From the NCBI GenBank assembly GCA_046328715.1, contig JAXLWB010000070.1:1-43199 (forward strand): DNA of 43,199 nucleotides. Direction: 5' to 3'. A program made the position numbers and the translations under genes. Positions 7,968 to 15,151 of the stretch are shown piece by piece. A model generated the notes under the pieces. The model worked only from the letters and a program-made list of their open reading frames with translations. It was not told where the DNA came from and ran no database searches. How positions within the stretch are numbered: the stretch's first letter is position 1; each line of letters opens with the position of its first letter. This stretch comes from JAXLWB01 sp046328715 (GTDB lineage: Bacteria; Chloroflexota; Anaerolineae; Caldilineales; Caldilineaceae).

Positions 7968-9853
7968 TAGAGAAAATATCGTTCCTTCGTGCGCATCTCT
8001 TCCCATTCTTCGCGTGCTGCTTCGACAGTATCCATTTCACTTACCTCAGCTGGGGGGACATCCCACCAGCTTTCGTAGCCAGGCACGCCGACATAGCGGT
8101 CATTGCGGACGTAGATGCAGACCGTTTTCTGAATTGTCTTGGCGGTTTCGAGTGCTTTGACAAACTCGTCACGACTGTTGCATTCAATGACTTGAGCGCC
8201 CAAGCTACGCACATTCATGGCCAGATCGACCGGCAGATCTTCTACGTCTGTGCCATCTGCGTCGCTGGGTAGGGCGTCGTTCTTCGCATAGGCATAACGA
8301 GTGCCAAATCCCTTCTGTCCAAGTGAACGACTCAAACTACCAATGCTCTTGAAGCCGCGGTTGTCGAAGAGGACAATGGTCAACTTGTAGCCTTCCTGAA
8401 TCGAGGTGATTACCTCGTTGGAGAGCATCAGGTAGCTGCCGTCGCCTACGATTACATAGACCTCGCGTCCGGGGTCGGCCATCTTGATACCAAGGCCACC
8501 GGCGATTTCGTAGCCCATTGTGCTATAGCCATATTCGAGATGATATTGTTTGGGATGGCGAGCACGCCAGAGTTTGTGCAGGTCTCCTGGCGCACTGCCA
8601 GCGGCGTTGATCATAACGGCGTTGGGATCACCCAATTCGTTGAGTGCGCCAATCAGTTCGCCCTGGCTGGGAAGGGGGGTGTTGCGGATGGCATAGATGC
8701 GGTCCACTTCGGTTTCCCATTCCTGGTGCAGCTTTTCGGCGCGGGCACGGTAGTCGGTATTTACCTTGTAGTTGCCGAGGAGCATCATCAACTCAGGCAG
8801 CGTCACACGGGCATCGCCAGTGAGGGCGAGGGCGTTGTGTTTGTGGGCATCAAATTCAGCAGTGTTGATGTTGACAAAACGGACGTTGGGATTTTGGAAC
8901 TGGGTCTTGCTAGCGGTCGTAAAATCGCTGTAGCGCGTACCGATGCCGATGACCAGATCGGCTTCTTTGGCGAGGATGTTAGCCGCCGAAGTGCCGGTCA
9001 CGCCGATAGCTCCCATACAGAGGGTGTGGTCATAGCGCAGGCTGCCTTTGCCAGCCATCGTCTCGCCCACGGGAATGCCAGTACGTTCCACCAGTGTGCG
9101 CAGCGCTTCTTCGGCCTCGCTGTAGTGGACGCCGCCACCTGCTACGATCAAGGGCTGCTTGGCCTGTTTGATCCATTCGGCGGCTTGTTTGAGCGCTGTC
9201 ATATCGGGGCGGTTGCGTGGGATGCGCCAGACGCGTTTGTTGAAGAGGGCCGCCGGGAAATTCCAGGCTTCGGTCTGTACATCCTGGGGCAGACAGAGCG
9301 TGACACAACCAGTGTCAGTCGGGCTGGTGAGCACACGCATCACTTCGGGCAGTGCGGTGATCAATTGATCGGGGCGGTAAATACGGTCCCAGTAGCGACT
9401 GACGGGTTTGAAACAGTCGTTGACTGAGATATCCTGTGAATGTTCGGATTCGAGCTGCTGGAGGACAGGGGCCACGTTGCGGCGGGCAAAGATGTCGCCG
9501 GGCAGCAGCAACACTGGGATGCGATTGACCGTTGCTACTGCAGCACCAGTGATCATATTGGTGGCACCAGGACCAATTGATGTGGTACAGGCTAAGGTTT
9601 GTAGGCGATTTCTGTGTTTCGCATAGGCAGCCGCAGTCAACACCATAGCCTGTTCGTTTCGGCACTGATAATAACGAAAGTCAGGATATTGCTGCAACGC
9701 TTGGCCCATACCCGAAATGTTGCCATGTCCGAAAATACCGAAGCAGCCAGCAAAAAAAGGCTGTTCGACCCCGTCACGTTCGCTGTACTGATTTTTTAGA
9801 AATTGTACGACTGCCTGCGCTACCGTCAGGCGAACAGTCTGATTTTGACTCAT
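7967..9853 (-). CDS. iolD: 3D-(3,5/4)-trihydroxycyclohexane-1,2-dione acylhydrolase
   Basis: This 628-aa thiamine-diphosphate enzyme opens the cyclohexane-dione ring to 5-deoxy-glucuronate in the myo-inositol pathway. The family signature GCFGIFGHGNISGMGQAL is near the N-terminus, with the activating glutamate in CRNEQAMV and CTTSIGPGATNM after it. The C-terminal half has the GDGS...N cofactor motif (VIVGDGSYLML, then LFDNRGF). The length matches IolD from other bacteria. It is preceded by a purine-rich weak ribosome site (AGCGAGAA). The gene follows the LacI-type regulator by about 40 bases and precedes iolA/mmsA. This is the most diagnostic gene of the cluster. Confidence 0.96.
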   Translation of the reverse strand: MSQNQTVRLTVAQAVVQFLKNQYSERDGVEQPFFAGCFGIFGHGNISGMGQALQQYPDFRYYQCRNEQAMVLTAAAYAKHRNRLQTLACTTSIGPGATNMITGAAVATVNRIPVLLLPGDIFARRNVAPVLQQLESEHSQDISVNDCFKPVSRYWDRIYRPDQLITALPEVMRVLTSPTDTGCVTLCLPQDVQTEAWNFPAALFNKRVWRIPRNRPDMTALKQAAEWIKQAKQPLIVAGGGVHYSEAEEALRTLVERTGIPVGETMAGKGSLRYDHTLCMGAIGVTGTSAANILAKEADLVIGIGTRYSDFTTASKTQFQNPNVRFVNINTAEFDAHKHNALALTGDARVTLPELMMLLGNYKVNTDYRARAEKLHQEWETEVDRIYAIRNTPLPSQGELIGALNELGDPNAVMINAAGSAPGDLHKLWRARHPKQYHLEYGYSTMGYEIAGGLGIKMADPGREVYVIVGDGSYLMLSNEVITSIQEGYKLTIVLFDNRGFKSIGSLSRSLGQKGFGTRYAYAKNDALPSDADGTDVEDLPVDLAMNVRSLGAQVIECNSRDEFVKALETAKTIQKTVCIYVRNDRYVGVPGYESWWDVPPAEVSEMDTVEAAREEWEEMRTKERYFL

Positions 9854-9892
9854 ATATTTCTCGCTTTATACCAATCCATTGCTATCTTCAAG

Positions 9893-10912
9893 CTAAGTTG
9901 ACTCACGTACCACAAGTTTGCCAGTCACGACTGAAATCTGCGGCGTATCCCAACCTACCTTATGTTCAATCAGAGAAAGCAGCATTCGCATCGCTTCCAC
10001 GCCCATTTCGTAGCGTGGTTGGTGAAGTGTCGTCAAGGGCGGCTCTGTAAAGGCTGCAATGTCGATATCATCGAAGCCGGTGACCGCTACATCCTGGGGC
10101 ACATGAAGATGTTTCTGGCGTAATACCGACAGCGCGCCGATGGCCATTGTGTCATTGTAACAGTAGATCGCTTCTGGTGGAGCATTCCAACGCTGAGTAG
10201 CCTTCTCCAGCAATGCTTCTGCTGCCAAAATCCCACCCTGTTGACGACCATTCGGCCCAAATGCCTCCACTTCTGTGGGTAGACCAGCCTCTTCCAACGT
10301 GTCGATCCAGGCACTTCGCCGTTGTTGGGTAGCTCGGATGCCACGCTCGTTGCCAATAAAGGCAATTCGTCGATAGCCACGGTCGAGCAGGTGACGGACC
10401 AGCAGGCAACCACCATGATAGTCATCATGGTAGATCGAGTGCATGGAACCCGCATCCACGTGCGAATTGAGGAGCAGGATCGGTACGTCGGCGTCGCCAA
10501 GAATCTGCTGATATTGTTCTCCCACACGGCTGGAAGAGGAAATAATGCCATCCACCTGGCGGCCATGAAAGGTGCGGACAACCTCCAACTCGCGCTGTGG
10601 ATCGACCCCACTGCTGGCCAGAAATAAGCTGTAACCGTGTCGATGTGCCTCATCTTCCACCCCCTGAGCGACAGTGCTATGAAAGGGATCGGCAAATTGA
10701 GGCACCACCAAACCGATGCAATAGCTGCGTCGCATCACCAGGCCGCGTGCAACCAGGCTCGGCATGTAGCCATGCTCACGTGCTAGTTGCACGATACGTT
10801 CACGCGTATCATCGCTCATGCGCCCTTCACCACGAAGCGCACGACTCACTGTCGGCGCACTCACGTCGGCCAGGCTTGCCAAGTCTTTAATCGAAACCCG
10901 CTTGCGTTGCAT
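9893..10912 (-). CDS. LacI-family transcriptional regulator of the iol block
   Basis: This 339-aa regulator has an N-terminal helix-turn-helix (VSIKDLASLADVSAPTVSRAL), a hinge helix (ARGLVMRRS) and a type I periplasmic-binding-like effector domain (IGLVVPQFADPF, DGIISSSSR, GFDDIDIAAFTEPPLTT). It binds DNA as a dimer and is released or activated by a sugar ligand. It lies inside the operon between iolC and iolD, so it is probably autoregulated with the pathway. A LacI-type palindrome upstream of iolB is a likely target. AGGAAAGCA precedes the ATG. Confidence 0.93.
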   Translation of the reverse strand: MQRKRVSIKDLASLADVSAPTVSRALRGEGRMSDDTRERIVQLAREHGYMPSLVARGLVMRRSYCIGLVVPQFADPFHSTVAQGVEDEAHRHGYSLFLASSGVDPQRELEVVRTFHGRQVDGIISSSSRVGEQYQQILGDADVPILLLNSHVDAGSMHSIYHDDYHGGCLLVRHLLDRGYRRIAFIGNERGIRATQQRRSAWIDTLEEAGLPTEVEAFGPNGRQQGGILAAEALLEKATQRWNAPPEAIYCYNDTMAIGALSVLRQKHLHVPQDVAVTGFDDIDIAAFTEPPLTTLHQPRYEMGVEAMRMLLSLIEHKVGWDTPQISVVTGKLVVREST

Positions 10913-10935
10913 TGCTTTCCTGATATGAAAATAGG

Positions 10936-10974
10936 AGTGGAAGAGTAGTGAGTTAACTTTGCCACTCTTCCACT
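10936..10974. repeat. Word-built intergenic hairpin H5
   Basis: AGTGGAAGAGT (10936-10946) pairs perfectly with ACTCTTCCACT (10964-10974). The right side continues as tandem CTTTTCAA words to about 10995, next to the stop codon of the upstream leftward gene iolC at 10998. Confidence 0.8.
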
Positions 10975-10997
10975 TTTCAACTTTTCAACTCTTTGCT

Positions 10998-12014
10998 TTA
11001 GCTCAATCCATCACGTTCATTGACAAAGGCCATCACTTCGTCAAAGGTCGGCATGAAGTTGGCGCAACCGTGTTTGGTGACGACAATCGCACCACAGGCG
11101 TTGCCCAAGCGGGCCGACTTGTACCAATCCCAGCCCTTGAGCCGCCCAGTGAGGAAGCCTGCGCCAAAGGCATCGCCTGCACCAAGGACATTGTAAATCT
11201 CGACCGGATAGCCAGGCGCATCGGTGACTGTGCCGTCGGCGAGGTGAATGCGCGCTCCTTTGGAGCCAATCTTTTCGATGACAGCTTTGGCACCGGCGCT
11301 GAGGATCTTGTCAACGGTACGTTTGGTATCGCCGCCGACCTTGGTGTCGGAGATTTGTGAGTGCGTCAAATGCATAGCGGAAACATCGACCAACATGGCG
11401 GCATTGAGTTCGTCGGCCGTGCCAATGGCAATATCAACCAGGGGTAGAATCGAGCGGATTGTGACACCAAAGGCGCGCGGATCGTGCCATTGGTCGGGGC
11501 GAAAGTCGATATCAAGCACGACCTCGGCACCATTCTGACGAGCCAACTCAGCGGCAAAAATGGTGGCGCTGCGGCAAGGTTCCTTATAGAGATTGGTGCC
11601 TGCAAATTGGAAAAAGCGGCAATCATTGACTGGTGCAGTCAGCACGTCGTCGATCGTGACTTCCATGTCGGCACAGTTGTCGCGGTAGTAAACTAATGGA
11701 AACTTGTCAGGCGGTTCAATGCCCAACACCACTGCCGAACTGCGCTTGCCAGGCTTGCGTTTGATGAATTTCGTCACCACGCCTTCGTTATCGAGGAAGT
11801 TCTGGATGAAGTTACCTACTGGATCGACCCCCAACCCGGTCAGCAGAGCGCTTTTCATGCCGAGGCGGCGCACACCGACACTGATATTGGTGGGTGAACC
11901 ACCGACATAGGCGGCAAAACTTGTGATCTGTTCAAAGGGGGCACCGACATCATTGCTGTACAAATCGATGGAAGAGCGCCCCATATGGAGCGTGTCGTAT
12001 GTCTTTTGAGTCAT
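10998..12014 (-). CDS. iolC: 5-dehydro-2-deoxygluconokinase
   Basis: This 338-aa PfkB-family kinase phosphorylates 5-dehydro-2-deoxy-gluconate in the inositol pathway. Early motifs are HMGRSSIDLYSNDVGAPFE and the substrate-binding GGSPTNISVGVRRLG. The C-terminal PfkB signature is NVLGAGDAFGAGFLTG, containing the catalytic Asp and the anion hole. ATG 12014 is preceded by AAAGGA, while the open frame upstream to 12104 is made of repeat sequence and overlaps iolB. It follows iolB in the operon. Generic sugar kinase is the fallback assignment, but the neighbours iolB and iolD make IolC strongly preferred. Confidence 0.94.
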   Translation of the reverse strand: MTQKTYDTLHMGRSSIDLYSNDVGAPFEQITSFAAYVGGSPTNISVGVRRLGMKSALLTGLGVDPVGNFIQNFLDNEGVVTKFIKRKPGKRSSAVVLGIEPPDKFPLVYYRDNCADMEVTIDDVLTAPVNDCRFFQFAGTNLYKEPCRSATIFAAELARQNGAEVVLDIDFRPDQWHDPRAFGVTIRSILPLVDIAIGTADELNAAMLVDVSAMHLTHSQISDTKVGGDTKRTVDKILSAGAKAVIEKIGSKGARIHLADGTVTDAPGYPVEIYNVLGAGDAFGAGFLTGRLKGWDWYKSARLGNACGAIVVTKHGCANFMPTFDEVMAFVNERDGLS

Positions 12015-12041
12015 GGCAGGGTCCTTTTGTAAAAGTTGCAG

Positions 12042-12097
12042 AGTTGCAGGTGGCAGGTTCAAACGATGTGCAACCTGCCCACTTGCCACCTGCAACT
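12042..12097. repeat. Word-built intergenic hairpin H6
   Basis: AGTTGCAGGTGGCA (12042-12055) pairs perfectly with TGCCACCTGCAACT (12084-12097). Extra copies of AGTTGCAG and of TGCAACCTGCC (12069-12079) lie in the loop and flanks. It ends 3 bases from the stop of the upstream leftward gene iolB (12101). It shares 11-13 base words with H4 and H8. Confidence 0.9.
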
Positions 12098-12100
12098 TGC

Positions 12101-12988
12101 TCAATACAATGGCAGACGTGGATCTAACCCTTTATACTGATGTTTTACCCAGGTAAAATTGGGATCGTCTTGATTGGCTAGGCTCTGGGCACTGCCCGCC
12201 AACACGTTGAGATAGTAGGTTGTATAACCAGGCGCACTGACCACCGGGTGATAGCCTTCGGGGACGAGTACAACGCAATCGTTTTCGGCACGAACGAGCG
12301 CATCAATTGGTTGTCCGGCTTGGTGAAGTGGCGAACGCTCGTCGGTGTAGACGCGCTGGTAGGCAAAGCCTTCGGGTTTGTCGATCTTGTAGTAATAGGT
12401 TTCTTCCAGGTCGGCTTCGATCAACTTGCCGCCGACATCGACAATGTGCACATCATGTTTGTGGGGCGGGAAGCTGCTCCAGTTGCCGCTCGGCGTGTAG
12501 ACTTCGACCAGCACTAGCCGGTGAACTGGTGAACCAGGCGGCAAGAGATCGTTGATCTGGCGGCTAACATTATCGCCACCACGAATGCTCTTGGGCACAT
12601 TCTGCGGCTCGATCAGCCAGGGCTCGTGATCTTGGTCAGTAGGAACCCAGGCAGCCGCAAATTCGCCTCCTTCTTCGGCAATCACCGTAAATTCACTCCG
12701 ACGAGGCAGGTAGAGTGCATGGGCTGCTCCCTCAAAAACGTTGCGTCGCCCGCCGATGCCGGTCCACTTGCCTCGATTCGATTCCACGGTGTATCGCCCG
12801 CTCAGGTTGATCACGGCAAGTTCATTTTCCTGGGAAGCAAAAGACCAACGCTGGCCCGTCGCCAATCGTCGTGCCTGAAAGGAAATCAACTCCCAACCAG
12901 CGCTCTGCGGTGTCACTGCCACGATCAGGTCAGGATCGGCAGGGTTGTAACTGGGTTTCACCAGCACACTTTCAGAAGTGTAGCGCAT
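12101..12988 (-). CDS. iolB: 5-deoxy-glucuronate isomerase
   Basis: This 295-aa protein of the IolB (KduI-like cupin) family converts 5-deoxy-glucuronate to 5-dehydro-2-deoxy-gluconate. The metal site is visible in the SSFPPHKHD stretch, followed by the typical LEETYYYKIDKPEGFAYQRVY and later VLVPEGYHPVVSAPGY. The chosen start is ATG 12988 (MRYTSESVLV), preceded by AAAGAAAG. The upstream ATG at 13048 would add a stretch encoded by spacer repeats. It is the first gene of the predicted iol operon, about 105 bases downstream of the predicted transcription start. Confidence 0.95.
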   Translation of the reverse strand: MRYTSESVLVKPSYNPADPDLIVAVTPQSAGWELISFQARRLATGQRWSFASQENELAVINLSGRYTVESNRGKWTGIGGRRNVFEGAAHALYLPRRSEFTVIAEEGGEFAAAWVPTDQDHEPWLIEPQNVPKSIRGGDNVSRQINDLLPPGSPVHRLVLVEVYTPSGNWSSFPPHKHDVHIVDVGGKLIEADLEETYYYKIDKPEGFAYQRVYTDERSPLHQAGQPIDALVRAENDCVVLVPEGYHPVVSAPGYTTYYLNVLAGSAQSLANQDDPNFTWVKHQYKGLDPRLPLY

Positions 12989-13009
12989 AGATAAGCTTTC
13001 TTTTTTAGG

Positions 13010-13022
13010 ATGCAGGGTGCAA
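13010..13022. repeat. Spacer word shared with the zwf leader
   Basis: The 13-base ATGCAGGGTGCAA in the iolB leader recurs as its complement TTGCACCCTGCAT at 21838-21850, just upstream of zwf. Relative to the gene that follows, both copies are in the same orientation. No local pairing partner was found. Confidence 0.6.
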
Positions 13023-13100
13023 AAGGGTACTAGGGATAAAAGCGGCACAGCTACAAGGCTATCAATCTACGCAGCTTCGAGTTGTTACCCTAAGCAAAAC

Positions 13101-13129
13101 ATTTTATCGTAGTCGGAGGGAAAATGCAA
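13101..13129 (-). promoter_or_regulatory. Predicted promoter of the iol operon
   Basis: On the minus strand, -35 TTGCAT (plus-strand 13124-13129) and -10 TAAAAT (13101-13106) are separated by exactly 17 bases. This predicts a start near 13094 and a leader of about 105 bases before iolB. Confidence 0.6.
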
Positions 13130-13144
13130 CTCTAGAGCCATTGG

Positions 13145-13156
13145 GTAAACGTTTGC
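13145..13156. promoter_or_regulatory. LacI-type operator upstream of iolB
   Basis: GTAAACGTTTGC is symmetric at 10 of 12 positions around a central CG, the hallmark of LacI/GalR-family operators. It lies about 15 bases upstream of the predicted -35 of the iol promoter. The LacI-type regulator encoded in the same operon is the obvious candidate to bind it. Confidence 0.55.
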
Positions 13157-13193
13157 GCAAGTTTGCAAATTGGCTGGATAGAGACTACTGTAG

Positions 13194-14021
13194 TCATATT
13201 GGATTACTGGGTAGTTCCGGCAGATCAATCGGTGTAAAGTCTTGAGTGATGAATTCAACAATACGCTCGGCCAATACGAGGGGAGCTTCCAGCATCGGGC
13301 TGTGGCCACAGTAGGGCAATATTTCTAGGTTAGCTGCACCTGGAATTGCAATCAGCGTTCGTGTGGTAGACTCTTTATCGACAATCTCATCGAGTTCGCC
13401 CCATAATAAGAGCGTGGGCAGGGTCAGATGTCGCACCTCGCCAAAACGATTCCAACGATTTAGACTCTCGGCAAGCCCGGTGAAGAGGGGAGAGGCCATG
13501 CTCGCAGCATCTTCTACCAAGTCAGGAAAGAGAAGAAAGTGTTGAATGTCGAGCGTGGGCATCAGTGTTGTAAGTGCACTGGCCAAAAGCTGGCGGTCCG
13601 TGCGCATCTGATCCAGCAACATGATCGTATCGAGCGGTGTGAAGACACCTTCGGCAGGGACTGAATCGACCAGGATCAGGGTCGAGACAACATTCGGGTG
13701 GTTGATGATGTATTCCATGGCGATGGCACCTGAGGTGGAGTGTGCTAGCAACGAAAAGTCGCGCAGTTGCAACGCTTCGATCAGTGCCGCCAAATCCTCG
13801 GCCTGTTCCTCAATGGTGTAGCCAGAGTCTGGTTTGTCGCTCTGACCGCACCCACGCAGGTCGGGCGCAATACAGTAGATTTCATCTGGCAGCAATTCAA
13901 AGAGCGGCTCCCACCAGCGACTGGATCCATAGCTGCCATGCAGCAGAAGTAGCGGCAATCCACTCGGATCGCCGTGGGTACGGTAGTGAAAAGAAAGTCT
14001 ATTGGTTTGTATCGTCGGCAT
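13194..14021 (-). CDS. Alpha/beta hydrolase
   Basis: This 275-aa alpha/beta-hydrolase-fold protein shows the oxyanion segment LLLHGSYGSSRWWEPL, the motif APDLRGCGQSDKP, a nucleophile elbow AHSTS with Ser95, the acid in LLWGELDEIVD, and the base in YCGHSPMLEAP. The elbow has Ala and Ser where Gly residues are common, but small residues are tolerated. The substrate cannot be told; esterase, lactonase or C-C hydrolase are possible. It is codirectional with the iol operon but separated from it by the iol promoter, so it is probably a separate transcript. No strong ribosome site is visible; the region upstream holds GTAATGAATTAC, a small palindrome. Confidence 0.88.
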   Translation of the reverse strand: MPTIQTNRLSFHYRTHGDPSGLPLLLLHGSYGSSRWWEPLFELLPDEIYCIAPDLRGCGQSDKPDSGYTIEEQAEDLAALIEALQLRDFSLLAHSTSGAIAMEYIINHPNVVSTLILVDSVPAEGVFTPLDTIMLLDQMRTDRQLLASALTTLMPTLDIQHFLLFPDLVEDAASMASPLFTGLAESLNRWNRFGEVRHLTLPTLLLWGELDEIVDKESTTRTLIAIPGAANLEILPYCGHSPMLEAPLVLAERIVEFITQDFTPIDLPELPSNPI

Positions 14022-14093
14022 AAATGTAATGAATTACGTTACCTTGAGCCATGTAACCCTTAGCTCCGTAGAGCGGCACAGGCTAAGATCGGG

Positions 14094-14492
14094 CTATACT
14101 TTTCGCTTGAACTCTTTTTCAGCAGCAGCTTCGTCGGGCAAGAAGAGCAGTAGCAGTGCAGCGGCGGCAGCCTGCGGGTCAGGACCTTCGACACGTCCTA
14201 CTTCCTCTTCGCCTAAGATCAACCCCGCCTGAACCACCACGCCATCTGGGTCAACCCAACCGATGGCACCACCCTCGAACAGTCCATGGCTATGGACCTG
14301 CCCCTCCCGTGTGAACGAGCCAAGTTCCCGCTCGTCATACATCGTTTTGCGCAAGATTTTGTTGTCGGCTACACGTCCAACGACCGAGGTTTCTCGCCCT
14401 TCCTGTTTGAGAAGGGTTCCATCTTGGGCCAGCAGACCGAGCATTCTTTCCCCATAGGCGGTTTGTTTGTAGATTGCTGTCTGCTTGTCCAT
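14094..14492 (-). CDS. Small beta-repeat protein, 132 aa
   Basis: I cannot name a family with certainty. The protein is built of about five short repeats ending in a G-x-V/I-x-x-x-G/D-type turn: ERMLGLLAQDGTLLK, TSVVGRVADNKILRK, RELGSFTREGQVHSHG, GAIGWVDPDGVVVQAG, EEVGRVEGPD. These suggest a stack or ring of beta strands. An Ala-rich helical region (AAAAALLLLFLPDEAAAEKEF) and a basic end follow. There is no signal peptide. GAGGT about 8 bases before ATG supports the start. It is divergent from the small membrane protein at 14849. Confidence 0.7.
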   Translation of the reverse strand: MDKQTAIYKQTAYGERMLGLLAQDGTLLKQEGRETSVVGRVADNKILRKTMYDERELGSFTREGQVHSHGLFEGGAIGWVDPDGVVVQAGLILGEEEVGRVEGPDPQAAAAALLLLFLPDEAAAEKEFKRKV

Positions 14493-14848
14493 ACGTTGTT
14501 ACCTCGATCCGGTTCATCCATAAAAGCTCTGTTTGGGCATGATTGTTTTGCGGTTTCGAAACAACCGCGCCCAAAGCAACCGAACTCTGGTTCTGAACCA
14601 GTTCTGGTTGAATCCATTGCCTGTCTTGAAAGCCATCCACCTGTAGCAGGTTTATTGACCAAGCTTGCTACGTATGGTAAAACAAAGTCATAGTTTACTG
14701 AAAAGATCGACGATCAAAACATGATCTATTGGCAATATTATGCCGCACAGCATCTGATGTTCTGTTTGTGAAACACCAATTGTGCTACGTGCGGGAATTT
14801 AAGATCGAACACCACTTCCATTGGGAAGGCAGAGAAAATAAAGACAAT
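14493..14848. other. Divergent intergenic region with clustered palindromes
   Basis: This is a 356-base gap between divergent genes. It contains TTTGGGC (14532-14538) pairing with GCCCAAA (14569-14575) around the perfect palindrome GTTTCGAAAC (14553-14562). Next comes CTGGTTC-T-GAACCAG (14587-14601). The clustering suggests protein-binding sites. The stretch 14729-14848 is open in frame with the next gene but reads as non-coding. Confidence 0.4.
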
Positions 14849-15142
14849 ATGGATGCTTACGTGATGCTACTTTGGTTTGTGGCGGGTATTGTACTGGGTT
14901 GGTTGATCGAGTTTTACATTGATTGGCGCTTCTGGCGTCGTACGACTCTGTCGAGCGAATCGACGCATGGGGTTGACGGTCATGAACTTGCTGCTTTGCG
15001 CCAGAAAATCAAAGAATACGAAGCCCGCATTGAAGAGTTGGAGAGTTTGTCTAGCGCGTCGACGGCCACTATCACCGCCGACAAAGCCAGCCAAGCAGTC
15101 GGCACCCTATCAACCCAAGACCAACCAACCGAAGCAGAGTGA
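14849..15142 (+). CDS. Small membrane-anchored coiled-coil protein, 97 aa
   Basis: The protein has one N-terminal membrane segment (VMLLWFVAGIVLGWLIEFYI, residues 5-24) followed by a basic stop-transfer (DWRFWRR). A predicted coiled coil follows (LAALRQKIKEYEARIEELESL), then a Ser/Thr/Ala-rich acidic tail. Similar one-pass proteins are common in Chloroflexota, often of unknown role. The open frame begins at 14729, but ATG 14849 starts directly at the membrane segment and is preferred; the ribosome site is weak. It ends 9 bases before the large Thr/Pro-rich gene, so the two are probably cotranscribed. Confidence 0.65.
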   Translation: MDAYVMLLWFVAGIVLGWLIEFYIDWRFWRRTTLSSESTHGVDGHELAALRQKIKEYEARIEELESLSSASTATITADKASQAVGTLSTQDQPTEAE

Positions 15143-15151
15143 GCAACCGAT

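Noticed and set aside
8540..9427. A 295-codon plus-strand open frame
   Set aside because: It lies entirely antisense to iolD, whose motifs are unmistakable; no ribosome site and no recognisable domain.
6341..12097. Could the intergenic repeats be CRISPR arrays or REP/BIME elements?
   Set aside because: There is no regular repeat-spacer unit and no cas gene, and the sequence differs at each locus, unlike REP families with a single consensus.
12015..12104. Longer N-terminus of IolC starting at 12104
   Set aside because: The extra residues are encoded by hairpin H6 and overlap iolB; a good ribosome site precedes ATG 12014.
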